A DNA stretch of 53,665 nt from an uncultured Limosilactobacillus sp. (GTDB lineage Bacteria > Bacillota > Bacilli > Lactobacillales > Lactobacillaceae). The notes beneath the pieces were generated by a model that saw nothing but the letters and a program-made list of their open reading frames with translations, ran no database searches and was not told the DNA's origin. The stretch spans positions 1 to 53,665 of the forward strand of contig NZ_CAKPYE010000012.1 of NCBI RefSeq assembly GCF_934202705.1. Direction: 5' to 3'. This document shows positions 41,334-48,902 of this stretch, one piece after another. Position 1 is the first letter of the stretch. Each line of letters opens with the position of its first letter. The position numbers were made by a program, and so were the translations under genes.

Positions 41334-43358
41334 TTAGCCAATTTCAGACCCGGGAACCAAACTATCTGGTAAGATCAACAATTGAACCTTACCATCATGT
41401 TCAGCAGACAGTAACATTCCTTGGCTCATTTCGCCACGCATCTTTCGGGGCTTCAAGTTCGCAACGAAGGCTACCTTTTTACCAACCAGTTGTGCTGGTT
41501 CTGGATACCATTCAGCAATTCCAGAAAGAATTTGTCGACCTTCAGGAGTACCGTCGTCAATTTGGAACTTCAATAATTTATCAGCACCTGCGACATGATC
41601 GGCAGCCTTAATTTCACCGACTTGGAGAGCCACCTTATCAAACGCTTCAATGCGAATTTGTTTCTTGCCAGTTGTCTGCTCTTGTTCCTTTTGCTGAGCA
41701 GCCTTTTTTGCTTTTTCCATGGCCTTACGCCCCTTTTGCTTGGTATTGGCTGTCATTTGAGACTTCAAGAAGGCCACTTCCTCCTTTACATCGCGCCGTG
41801 GAAAGATCGGGGTCCCCTTCTTGACCACTGTCGCTTCAGTTGGGAAATCATTAAATGATAAATCGGTTAAGGAAATTTCGGTATCCGCAAGGCCCAATTG
41901 ACGAAGGATTTCCTTTGGTGCATTTGGCATTGCAGGCTGTAACAGCGCCGCAATAAACCGCAATGCTTTCGCCAGATGAGTCATTACATCAGAAAGTTCC
42001 GCCTGCTTACTGTCATCCTTAGCTAACACCCACGGTTCAGTTTCATCAATATACTTATTGGCGCGCGCAATTAGCTTCCAAACGCTTGCTAATGCTTCAG
42101 CAAAGTGACACTGATCCATTAATTTTTGGTACTCAGTCAGCACTTGTCCAGCAGTTTGTTCTAGATCATCGTCGTATGGCGTCGTCGCATTATTTTGACC
42201 TTGTAAACGACCAGCTTGATACTTGTTGATCATCGCGACCGTCCGGTTTAAGAGGTTTCCTAAATCATTCGCCAAATCAAAGTTAACCTTGTCAACAAAA
42301 TCTTCTGGGCTAAAGATTCCGTCGTTGCCAAACGGCATTGCTCGTAAAAGGTAGTAACGGGTAGCGTCTAGTCCATAACGATCAACTAAGGTTTGTGGAT
42401 AAATCACGTTACCCTTTGACTTAGACATTTTACCGTCCTTCATAGTTAGCCAACCATGGCCAATCACATGCTTTGGTAATGGCAACCCCAAGGCATGCAA
42501 CATAATTGGCCAGTAAATCGTGTGGAAACGGACAATTTCCTTGCCGACCATGTGAACATCCGCCGGCCAGTACTTCTTAAACAACTGATCATCATCAGAA
42601 CCATAGCCTAAGGCAGTAATGTAATTGGACAGGGCATCAATCCAAACATAGACCACATGTTTTGGATCATTTGGCACTTTCACTCCCCAATTAAACGATG
42701 TCCGCGTCACTGCCAGATCCTCTAAACCTGGTTTAAGGAAATTATTCAGCATTTCGTTCATCCGCGTATGCGGTTCGATAAAATCAGGGTGGGCTTTGTA
42801 GTAGTCCATTAACCAGTCTGCGTACTTGCTCATCTTAAAGAAATATGATTCTTCTTCGACCAGTTGGACTTCATGACCTGATGGGGCTTTACCACCAATC
42901 ACCTTCCCGTTATCATCACGGTAGACTTCTGCCAGTTGGCTTTCAGTAAAGTATTCTTCGTCATCAACCGAATACCAGCCAGTATACTTTCCCTTGTAAA
43001 TATCGCCTTGATCAAGCAGCTGTTGGAAAATCTTTTGGACAGCCTTTTCATGGTAATCATCCGTCGTTCGAATAAACTTATCATTACTAATATCCAACGT
43101 TTTCCAAAGTTGCTTAATTCCGGCAGCCATTTGATCAACGTACTCTTGGGGCTGCATTCCTAATTGTTCCGCCTTTTGTTCGATCTTGAGACCGTGTTCA
43201 TCAGTTCCCGTTAAATAAAAGACATCGTAGCCCATCAGACGTTTAAACCGAGCCTCCGCATCACAGGCAATTGTGGTATATGAGTTCCCAATGTGCAGCT
43301 TACCAGATGGATAATAAATTGGTGTTGTAATGTAATATGTTGGTTTGGTTTCAACCAT
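41334..43358 (-). CDS. metG: Methionyl-tRNA synthetase with C-terminal tRNA-binding domain
   Basis: Charges tRNA-Met. The N-terminal class I core starts TTPIYYPSGKLHIGNSYTT (HIGN for HIGH), and KMSKSKGNVIYP is the second ATP motif. The last ~110 residues are an EMAP/Trbp111-type domain (FDKVALQVGEIKAADHVAGA) joined by a Lys/Gln-rich linker; it supports dimerisation and tRNA binding. 674 residues. GAGGG is 8 nt before the ATG. No T-box is seen in the short leader. Confidence 0.98.
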   Translation of the reverse strand: MVETKPTYYITTPIYYPSGKLHIGNSYTTIACDAEARFKRLMGYDVFYLTGTDEHGLKIEQKAEQLGMQPQEYVDQMAAGIKQLWKTLDISNDKFIRTTDDYHEKAVQKIFQQLLDQGDIYKGKYTGWYSVDDEEYFTESQLAEVYRDDNGKVIGGKAPSGHEVQLVEEESYFFKMSKYADWLMDYYKAHPDFIEPHTRMNEMLNNFLKPGLEDLAVTRTSFNWGVKVPNDPKHVVYVWIDALSNYITALGYGSDDDQLFKKYWPADVHMVGKEIVRFHTIYWPIMLHALGLPLPKHVIGHGWLTMKDGKMSKSKGNVIYPQTLVDRYGLDATRYYLLRAMPFGNDGIFSPEDFVDKVNFDLANDLGNLLNRTVAMINKYQAGRLQGQNNATTPYDDDLEQTAGQVLTEYQKLMDQCHFAEALASVWKLIARANKYIDETEPWVLAKDDSKQAELSDVMTHLAKALRFIAALLQPAMPNAPKEILRQLGLADTEISLTDLSFNDFPTEATVVKKGTPIFPRRDVKEEVAFLKSQMTANTKQKGRKAMEKAKKAAQQKEQEQTTGKKQIRIEAFDKVALQVGEIKAADHVAGADKLLKFQIDDGTPEGRQILSGIAEWYPEPAQLVGKKVAFVANLKPRKMRGEMSQGMLLSAEHDGKVQLLILPDSLVPGSEIG

Positions 43359-43394
43359 GCCAAATTCCCTCTTTCTCGTGTGGTAATTAAAAAT

Positions 43395-43403
43395 AGTATA
43401 GCA
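43395..43403 (-). promoter_or_regulatory. Predicted extended -10 promoter of metG
   Basis: Minus-strand TGCTATACT with TATACT at 43400-43395, about 37 bp before metG. The -35 is poor. Confidence 0.5.
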
Positions 43404-43449
43404 AAGAACCGCTGAAAATTCGATTGTTCATAAGCATTTAATCGGTTCA

Positions 43450-44301
43450 TCAAAAAAGATCTAGTTGTTGTGGATCGCGTGGTACTAATCCGCTAAAGTG
43501 CAGTCCCATCATTTTTTGGAGCGCCTGCGCATTCGGCGCTGCGTCTCGCCCAGAGTTGTTATTAAAAATCACACAAACTTCTTGCGGTTCTGGTTGTAAC
43601 CCATAAATTAATTGGCTCAAATTGCGTAGTTCTTGATCAGAATAGCGATAAAGTGTCCGTCGCTTACGCCACTCTGGTCCTGGATGATTCCACCCCTGAT
43701 TGTTGCGCCCATGTAGGCGCAGCAACACTAATCGCCGATTTGTTGTCACCAAATAAAATGGAATCGAGGCCTCAATCTGATGCGGTTCATCAGCTGCCAC
43801 CAAAGTAAAATTGAGTTCCCGACAATAATCCACCAAAGATTTAACGACTGCTGGGCGATACCAGCTTTGATTCCGTAGTTCAACGGCGACCGGTAATTGT
43901 CCCATCCATTGCCGCACCTTCATCAAGTATTCAATATTTTTGACTGTGGCATCGAACTGTGGCGGAAACTGAAACAGTACTGTCTTTAACTGGTTAGTTG
44001 CGAGTAATGGACGGACGACCTGACGAAATCGTTCAAACATTTCTGGTAATGAAACATCATCAGGCACCACGGCATGCGGATGTTTGGTCATGGATTGATG
44101 CGCCTTAACAATAAATTGAAACCCAGCACTCACTTCATTCACCCACTGTTGCACAGTCTTTAATTGGGGTAACGCGTAAAAAAACGTATCCACTTCGACA
44201 GCCGGTAAATATTGCGCATATTCGTGGAGAGTAACTGGCCGTTGTTCATTAATTAATGCTGGATGCTCAGTCCAAGTCGTTAAAGCTAGGGTTGTCTTCA
44301 T
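43450..44301 (-). CDS. DUF72 (YecE family) protein
   Basis: TIM-barrel-like protein of the DUF72 family: early VEVDTFFYALP and FQFIVKAHQSMTKH, then LFQFPPQF, VAVELRNQSWY, and VLLRLHGRNNQGW with CVIFNNNSG near the end. Function is unknown; sugar isomerase-like barrels are the nearest fold. 283 residues. The frame is open 18 nt further, but AAAGGAGG is 6 nt before the ATG at 44301. No partner genes; the promoter is flanked by a repeat pair. Confidence 0.9.
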   Translation of the reverse strand: MKTTLALTTWTEHPALINEQRPVTLHEYAQYLPAVEVDTFFYALPQLKTVQQWVNEVSAGFQFIVKAHQSMTKHPHAVVPDDVSLPEMFERFRQVVRPLLATNQLKTVLFQFPPQFDATVKNIEYLMKVRQWMGQLPVAVELRNQSWYRPAVVKSLVDYCRELNFTLVAADEPHQIEASIPFYLVTTNRRLVLLRLHGRNNQGWNHPGPEWRKRRTLYRYSDQELRNLSQLIYGLQPEPQEVCVIFNNNSGRDAAPNAQALQKMMGLHFSGLVPRDPQQLDLF

Positions 44302-44373
44302 TGAGGTCCTCCTTTCCAAATAAGAAATTTATCTTTTTTTCTCAGAAAGCAGCTTTAGATTAAAAATTACTAA

Positions 44374-44416
44374 GTGCATATTTTAAGTATTATTCAGTAT
44401 TAAGGTGCATATTCAA
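44374..44416 (-). promoter_or_regulatory. DUF72 promoter with a direct repeat pair
   Basis: Minus-strand -35 TTGAAT (44416-44411), 18 bp, -10 TAATAC (44392-44387). Two identical AATATGCAC repeats lie at 44413-44405 (overlapping the -35) and 44382-44374 (around the expected start), spaced 31 bp. This looks like an operator pair, but no regulator can be named. Confidence 0.4.
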
Positions 44417-44509
44417 CCGCTTAATGACGGCCATTTTGATTTTTTTGCACTTCCCTGAATATTGTCGTTAACGCTGCTTTTATCTCCTTCTCATAGTACC
44501 ACAAATCCC

Positions 44510-44538
44510 TTTAAAACAGCATTTCATCGTGGTATTTT
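44510..44538 (+). promoter_or_regulatory. Predicted promoter of the short His-rich gene
   Basis: -35 TTTAAA (44510-44515), 17 bp, extended -10 TGGTATTTT with TATTTT at 44533-44538. Transcription would start about 20 nt before the start codon. Confidence 0.5.
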
Positions 44539-44565
44539 AAGGGTGAATGAAAGGAGACGATAGTT

Positions 44566-44670
44566 ATGTTTAAACACTTATTACATCATTCTCACCACAC
44601 TTCGCACGAACGTAAGGATCGTCTTCCACGGATCTGGAAAGTTGCGGGAAAAACCATTAATTTTAGCTAG
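44566..44670 (+). CDS. Short histidine-rich basic protein of 34 residues
   Basis: An ATG follows AAAGGAG by 9 nt and opens a 34-codon frame ending in TAG. The peptide starts MFKHLLHHSHHTSHERKD, with six His in the first 14 residues, then a basic segment RLPRIWKVAGKTINFS. It has no signal peptide or membrane segment. A promoter lies upstream and a clear terminator 6 bp after the stop, so it has all parts of a single-gene unit in an otherwise empty 400-bp space. I do not recognise it. Metal binding through the His cluster or contact with RNA or ribosomes through the basic part are possible; neither is shown. Confidence 0.65.
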   Translation: MFKHLLHHSHHTSHERKDRLPRIWKVAGKTINFS

Positions 44671-44671
44671 C

Positions 44672-44700
44672 AAAAAGGTCGGCGAAATTGCCGACCCTTT
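44672..44700. terminator. Bidirectional terminator between the short gene and the MFS gene
   Basis: AAAAAGGTCGGC (44672-44683) pairs with GCCGACC (44690-44696) around a 6-nt loop, with TTTT after it on the plus strand and TTTTT on the minus strand. Confidence 0.88.
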
Positions 44701-44704
44701 TCAG

Positions 44705-45892
44705 TTAAACAGTTTTCATTTCATGACTGACGCCAAAAGTAATCAAGAACGAAACCAGCATAAATGCTGCCACAACTAAATATGGTGCCTGATAGTTCAT
44801 ATCTAGCAACGCCCCCGATAACAACGGACCAATAATATTGCCGACACTGGTCAGGGACATGTTAATTCCATTGAGCAATCCCTGATTACTTTCACTCATT
44901 TTCGTCAATAATGTTGTGATGGCTGGGCGGAGCATATCAAACCCTTCATAAACCACTAATGTGGCAACAAATAATTGCCAGTGGGAGTGATCATAGATCA
45001 CGATGAGGGTCCCGATCACGCTGATAAAGAAACTCCACCGAATAATCTGCACTTCGCCGAACCAAATTACCAAATGGTCAAATAAAAAGACTTGCAACAG
45101 CAGTGACAAAACTCCATTAACCGTGAGCACTGCGGCAATGGTAGTCAAATCAAAATGGTGGACTTGATTAACGTAGAGACTATAGATACTTTCAAAACCA
45201 GCTAAGCCAAATGCGGACACTAAAATCATAATAAACAATACGATTAAGGCTGGGGTGAGCATCTTTTTTACTTCATCCCAACTACTACGGGCCAGCTGTT
45301 CATCGGTTCGCTGAGTTTGGCTTTGAAATTGTTCTTCACGATCTGCCGGCAAAGCAAAGAAGGCCACAATCGCGCTAATGATGCCGAGCACCCCTGCAAC
45401 CCAAAATGGCATCTTGTAGCTAATATTTGCCAACAAGCCACCTAACCCGGGGCCAAGCATTAGACCACCACTGAAAGCTGCAGAAAGCCAACCAATAACC
45501 TTAGCCCGTTGTTCACGGGTCGTGATGTCAGCTGCTAAGGCCATGGATGTCGGGACAAACATGGCGGCCGAAAGGCCATCCACCGCCCGTGATAAATCAA
45601 AGAGCCATAGTCGGCTGGTCGCTGCAAAAACAAATTCGGCTAATCCGAAGACTACTAGGCCCCACACTAGCATTGGTTTCCGACCCATCCGATCCGAAAT
45701 CCGTCCGACAATCGGCGAGGCAATAAATTGGACGAGGGCAAAGAGGGACGACATCATTCCCATATCAAACGCGGAAAAATGATACTCATTTCGAATGAAC
45801 GGCATCACCGGGAAGATGAGACTCATCCCCAGACAAATTAAAAATTCGCAAAATAGCACAATACTAATTGTATATTTGACTTGTTTGGTCAC
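44705..45892 (-). CDS. MFS drug transporter (DHA1, TetA/YttB-like)
   Basis: About 12 membrane segments in 395 residues. Motif A is VGRISDRMGRKPMLV, and TM5 carries GLMLGPGLGGLLANI (motif C), indicating a proton-coupled exporter; the substrate is unknown. The frame is open to 45943, but that part runs through the sirtuin terminator and the ATG at 45916 has no RBS. The GTG at 45892 has AGGAGG 8 nt before it and is the likely start. It lies behind the ppx-mvaA-sirtuin operon, separated by that terminator, so it may be expressed by readthrough. Confidence 0.85.
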   Translation of the reverse strand: MTKQVKYTISIVLFCEFLICLGMSLIFPVMPFIRNEYHFSAFDMGMMSSLFALVQFIASPIVGRISDRMGRKPMLVWGLVVFGLAEFVFAATSRLWLFDLSRAVDGLSAAMFVPTSMALAADITTREQRAKVIGWLSAAFSGGLMLGPGLGGLLANISYKMPFWVAGVLGIISAIVAFFALPADREEQFQSQTQRTDEQLARSSWDEVKKMLTPALIVLFIMILVSAFGLAGFESIYSLYVNQVHHFDLTTIAAVLTVNGVLSLLLQVFLFDHLVIWFGEVQIIRWSFFISVIGTLIVIYDHSHWQLFVATLVVYEGFDMLRPAITTLLTKMSESNQGLLNGINMSLTSVGNIIGPLLSGALLDMNYQAPYLVVAAFMLVSFLITFGVSHEMKTV

Positions 45893-45916
45893 TTGATCAT
45901 CCTCCTTTTTCGTCAT

Positions 45917-45955
45917 AAAAACCGGCTTGGCACTGTTCGCCAAGCCGGCTTGTTT
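45917..45955 (-). terminator. Strong terminator after the sirtuin gene, in the MFS leader
   Basis: Minus-strand stem CCGGCTTGGC paired with GCCAAGCCGG around a 7-nt loop, followed by five Ts. The T-tract ends only about 25 nt before the MFS start, so it works as terminator for the operon and as a possible attenuator of the MFS gene. Confidence 0.88.
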
Positions 45956-45972
45956 AATTATTTTTCATTTTA

Positions 45973-46674
45973 TCATTTCACATCTAATTCAGCAAAGTAT
46001 TTTGTCGCGTCTGCTTGAATCATTGTGAAATGAATTGGCAAAGTCAACCGTTGTTGATTAATCGCCAATACCTGAGCCTGCGGATTGGCATACTGAAGTA
46101 AGCCTGCAAATGGGTAAACCTTCATTGAGGTACCAACAATTACCACGAGGTCAGCATTAGTCATTGCATTTAATGATTGTGAGATTGCCGTTTGAGAAAT
46201 TCCTTCATCATACAATACGATATCTGGACGTAAGCTACCACCATCTTCTTCATGAATGCGGTTTTTTAAATAGTCCGCAACCGGAACCGTTTGATGACAC
46301 CGTTCGCAATAAATATGGTAAAGGTTACCGTGAAAGTCCACTAAATGTTTCGTTCCCGCTTCTTCATACAGGTTATCAATGTTTTGGGTAATCACAGTTG
46401 CCCGATCTTGCTGCGTCAACGCCGCCTGCTTTTTGTGAATTACATTTGGCTTAGCGTCAGGAAAATACAGGTTCTTTTTACAATAATCATAAAAGCCCAC
46501 TGGATCTTCAACAAAGTAACGATGACTTAAGTAATATTCGGCATTCTTATTTTGGGTATACAAACCATTGGCCGAACGAAAGTCTGGAATTCCAGAAGCG
46601 GTTGAAACTCCCGCTCCTGTTAAGAACACGATGTGTTTGGCATCATCAAAAAGCTGCTGTTCTGCGACTGCCAT
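45973..46674 (-). CDS. cobB: Sirtuin-type NAD-dependent protein deacylase with altered zinc site
   Basis: Removes acyl groups from lysines using NAD. NAD site FLTGAGVSTASGIPDFRS, TQNIDNL and the catalytic His in VDFHGNLYHIYC are intact. The first zinc pair CERC is present, but the second Cys pair before GGSLRPDIVLYDE is replaced by HEED, so zinc might be held by Cys-Cys-His-Asp or be lost. 233 residues. AAGGAAG is 7 nt before the ATG, overlapping the previous stop codon. Last gene of ppx-mvaA-HELLH-sirtuin. Confidence 0.9.
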   Translation of the reverse strand: MAVAEQQLFDDAKHIVFLTGAGVSTASGIPDFRSANGLYTQNKNAEYYLSHRYFVEDPVGFYDYCKKNLYFPDAKPNVIHKKQAALTQQDRATVITQNIDNLYEEAGTKHLVDFHGNLYHIYCERCHQTVPVADYLKNRIHEEDGGSLRPDIVLYDEGISQTAISQSLNAMTNADLVVIVGTSMKVYPFAGLLQYANPQAQVLAINQQRLTLPIHFTMIQADATKYFAELDVK

Positions 46675-46678
46675 TCGA

Positions 46679-47650
46679 TCACTTCCTTACAATAAATGGC
46701 ACGTTCAATTCCTTTAACAACTGTTCAACTGGTTCATCATACATCTTAACAAAGGTCTGAGCACGATCCTTGCCTTGCGGGCCGTGCAACGTAAATGAAT
46801 TTTGGTGATCATTCCGCCGCAAACCAATGTAGACATCATCGTGTCCTTGACGGTCTTTCATATCCGAATGGAAAATTTCAAATACTTGACGAACCTTTAA
46901 GCGTAACTGACGTGCACTGAGCACCGGTGAAACCGTCGTAAATTCATTATTATGCAACGCTGGCAAGCCCCAGTTGAGGAGTTGTTCATCAAATAGCTGA
47001 TACAATTTAACGATTTGGCGACGCATTTCAAATGGTGAATCAATCTGACGTTCAGTAATTTGATCATACATTTTTTGAGCAGCAGCAAAGGCTACTGGAT
47101 AATCAGCCGTCAATTGGTCTTTTACTTGGTCCAGGTGATCACCATAAAAGACGAGGGCGTCAAGTAACGTCAGCAAGCGTAACGTTCGTTCATCATCGTC
47201 GCCCTGATCATGCTCTTTGCTAATGGTTGCTTGGATGCCCTTCAGGTATGCAGACTCAATTTGGTCGTCAATCAAGCCATGCTTTCGTTGTTCGGCTACG
47301 ACCACGCGGTGCATTGCCACATCGTATAAATCGGTTGACATGATCATCATTTGTTCATCCAACTGTTGATCACCTAATGATACTTGGAAGAAAATCTGTG
47401 GAAAGCCCTTCAATAACATCAATAAATGTAGTAATTCATGAGAAGCCGTGTAATTAGGTGCAGTCATGTCGGTCACCGTAATCACAAGACCACCCGGCAA
47501 CGTGGTTTGTCGTGCCTGATCATGACGAACATAACCAACCGGCTGTTTATCTTGATCAAACTGAACAAAGACACTTCCTTCTGGATAAAGTTCATTAACT
47601 GCATCCAGCAAACTCTGTGCTGCTTGGTTTAATTTGAATTTTTCTGGCAT
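46679..47650 (-). CDS. HELLH-motif predicted metallopeptidase-like protein (IpaB/EvcA-type annotation in lactobacilli)
   Basis: 323 residues, cytosolic by prediction. The motif TASHELLHLLML (HELLH at residues 71-75) fits the HExxH zinc site of gluzincins or minigluzincins, and the helix SLGDQQLDEQMMIMSTDLYD follows, which could give the third ligand. The C-terminal third looks like a separate helical region. From memory such proteins are often labelled IpaB/EvcA family in lactobacilli, a label with no functional support. The ATG at 47650 has AAGGA 8 nt before it; the frame extends into mvaA. It starts 4 bp after mvaA. Confidence 0.65.
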   Translation of the reverse strand: MPEKFKLNQAAQSLLDAVNELYPEGSVFVQFDQDKQPVGYVRHDQARQTTLPGGLVITVTDMTAPNYTASHELLHLLMLLKGFPQIFFQVSLGDQQLDEQMMIMSTDLYDVAMHRVVVAEQRKHGLIDDQIESAYLKGIQATISKEHDQGDDDERTLRLLTLLDALVFYGDHLDQVKDQLTADYPVAFAAAQKMYDQITERQIDSPFEMRRQIVKLYQLFDEQLLNWGLPALHNNEFTTVSPVLSARQLRLKVRQVFEIFHSDMKDRQGHDDVYIGLRRNDHQNSFTLHGPQGKDRAQTFVKMYDEPVEQLLKELNVPFIVRK

Positions 47651-47654
47651 GTTA

Positions 47655-48902
47655 TTATTCCTTTCGTAACTGCTGTAATAACTGTTTGGCCACTGTAGTA
47701 TCAACTTGAGAAACTGTCTGCAGCAATTTAACTAGCGGTTCAATTTCATTTGCCTGAGCACCAACACTAATCGCTAGTGAGCGATACTGTAATTTCATGT
47801 GGCCCGCCTGAATTCCACTCGTCGCCAGTGCCCGGAGTGCCGCCAGGTTTTGCGCTAAGCCAACACTAGCAATCACCGTACTCAGCTCTTGTGCACTCTG
47901 AATTTGGCTCATCTGATAGTTAATCCGTGATTGGGACGTTAGTTTAATGGAGCCGCCGACAACACCAACCGTTAATGGCAATGCTAAGGTCCCATGCAAT
48001 CCATCCTCCACGATCGTCCACTGGCTTAATCCGCGATATTGACCACTACGCGCGGCATAAGCGTGCGCACCAGCTTCTACCGCGCGCCAATCGTTACCGC
48101 TCGCCATTACGACCGCATCAATTCCATTCATAATGCCTTTATTATGGGTCACCGCCCGGTATGGATCATTTTGGGCGAGCTGGCTTAACTCCACGATCCG
48201 TTCAGCAACTTGGTGTCCAGCCATTAATTTAGTGGCTAATGAATCATTACTAACAAAGCAATCAACGGTCTGCACTGCATCCACTGCATAATTGCTCAAG
48301 ATTGCTGCCAAAACATGCCAACCAGCTTGTTGACAGTATTTGCCAACTGCTTCAGCCATTGTATTGACGCTATTGGCCCCCATTGCTTGATCCACATCAA
48401 TGAGAATATCTAAACTTAAAAAAGCGCCGTTCTGCCGGACACAACAATCTTGCGCTCCCGCACCGCGCTTTTTCATGGATGGGTGAGCATCATTGGCAAC
48501 CTTTAAAATCGTCAACCGTTGGGTTCGACACCAACTCGTCAATTGCTGCTGCTCAGCATCAGTAATGATGACCTGACCACGAACAATTCGGGATTGCTCG
48601 GCTGCCTGAAATCCACCGCTAGCAGCAACTCGTTTTGCGCCATTACAGGCCGCTGCCACCACTGATGGTTCCTCAGTCGCCATTGGTACTAGATAATGAC
48701 GACCATTGACAACCAGGTTAACCAGCAATCCTTCTGGAATTTGGTAATCCATCACATAGTTTTCAATTAATTGATTGTGGATGGCGGATGATTGCTGCTT
48801 CAGAATGTGGGCCTGCTTCGTCGTTAATTTTGAATGGGCAGCCACCAATGCTTGGCGTTCGCTTAACGGTTTCTGATATAAATTACTTGTCCAATTACTC
48901 AT
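47655..48902 (-). CDS. mvaA: Hydroxymethylglutaryl-CoA reductase, class II
   Basis: Converts HMG-CoA to mevalonate, the entry to isoprenoids for undecaprenol and quinones. Class II signatures: MATEEPSVVAAACNGAKRVA with the catalytic Glu, DAMGAN-like QAMGANSVNTMAE, THNKGIMNGIDAV with the catalytic Lys, GNDWRAVEAGAHA, and the C-terminal catalytic His in GIQAGHMKLQ. 415 residues. Its ATG overlaps the ppx stop by 8 nt (ATGAGTAA) with GGTGA upstream. Confidence 0.95.
   Translation of the reverse strand: MSNWTSNLYQKPLSERQALVAAHSKLTTKQAHILKQQSSAIHNQLIENYVMDYQIPEGLLVNLVVNGRHYLVPMATEEPSVVAAACNGAKRVAASGGFQAAEQSRIVRGQVIITDAEQQQLTSWCRTQRLTILKVANDAHPSMKKRGAGAQDCCVRQNGAFLSLDILIDVDQAMGANSVNTMAEAVGKYCQQAGWHVLAAILSNYAVDAVQTVDCFVSNDSLATKLMAGHQVAERIVELSQLAQNDPYRAVTHNKGIMNGIDAVVMASGNDWRAVEAGAHAYAARSGQYRGLSQWTIVEDGLHGTLALPLTVGVVGGSIKLTSQSRINYQMSQIQSAQELSTVIASVGLAQNLAALRALATSGIQAGHMKLQYRSLAISVGAQANEIEPLVKLLQTVSQVDTTVAKQLLQQLRKE

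Noticed and set aside
43359..43449. T-box or SAM riboswitch before metG
   Set aside because: The leader after the predicted promoter is only about 30 nt and has no specifier or terminator structure.
44425..44465. A 14-codon minus-strand frame starting MAVIKRLNMHLN in the gap upstream of DUF72
   Set aside because: It has no RBS and overlaps the DUF72 promoter, so it is most likely chance.
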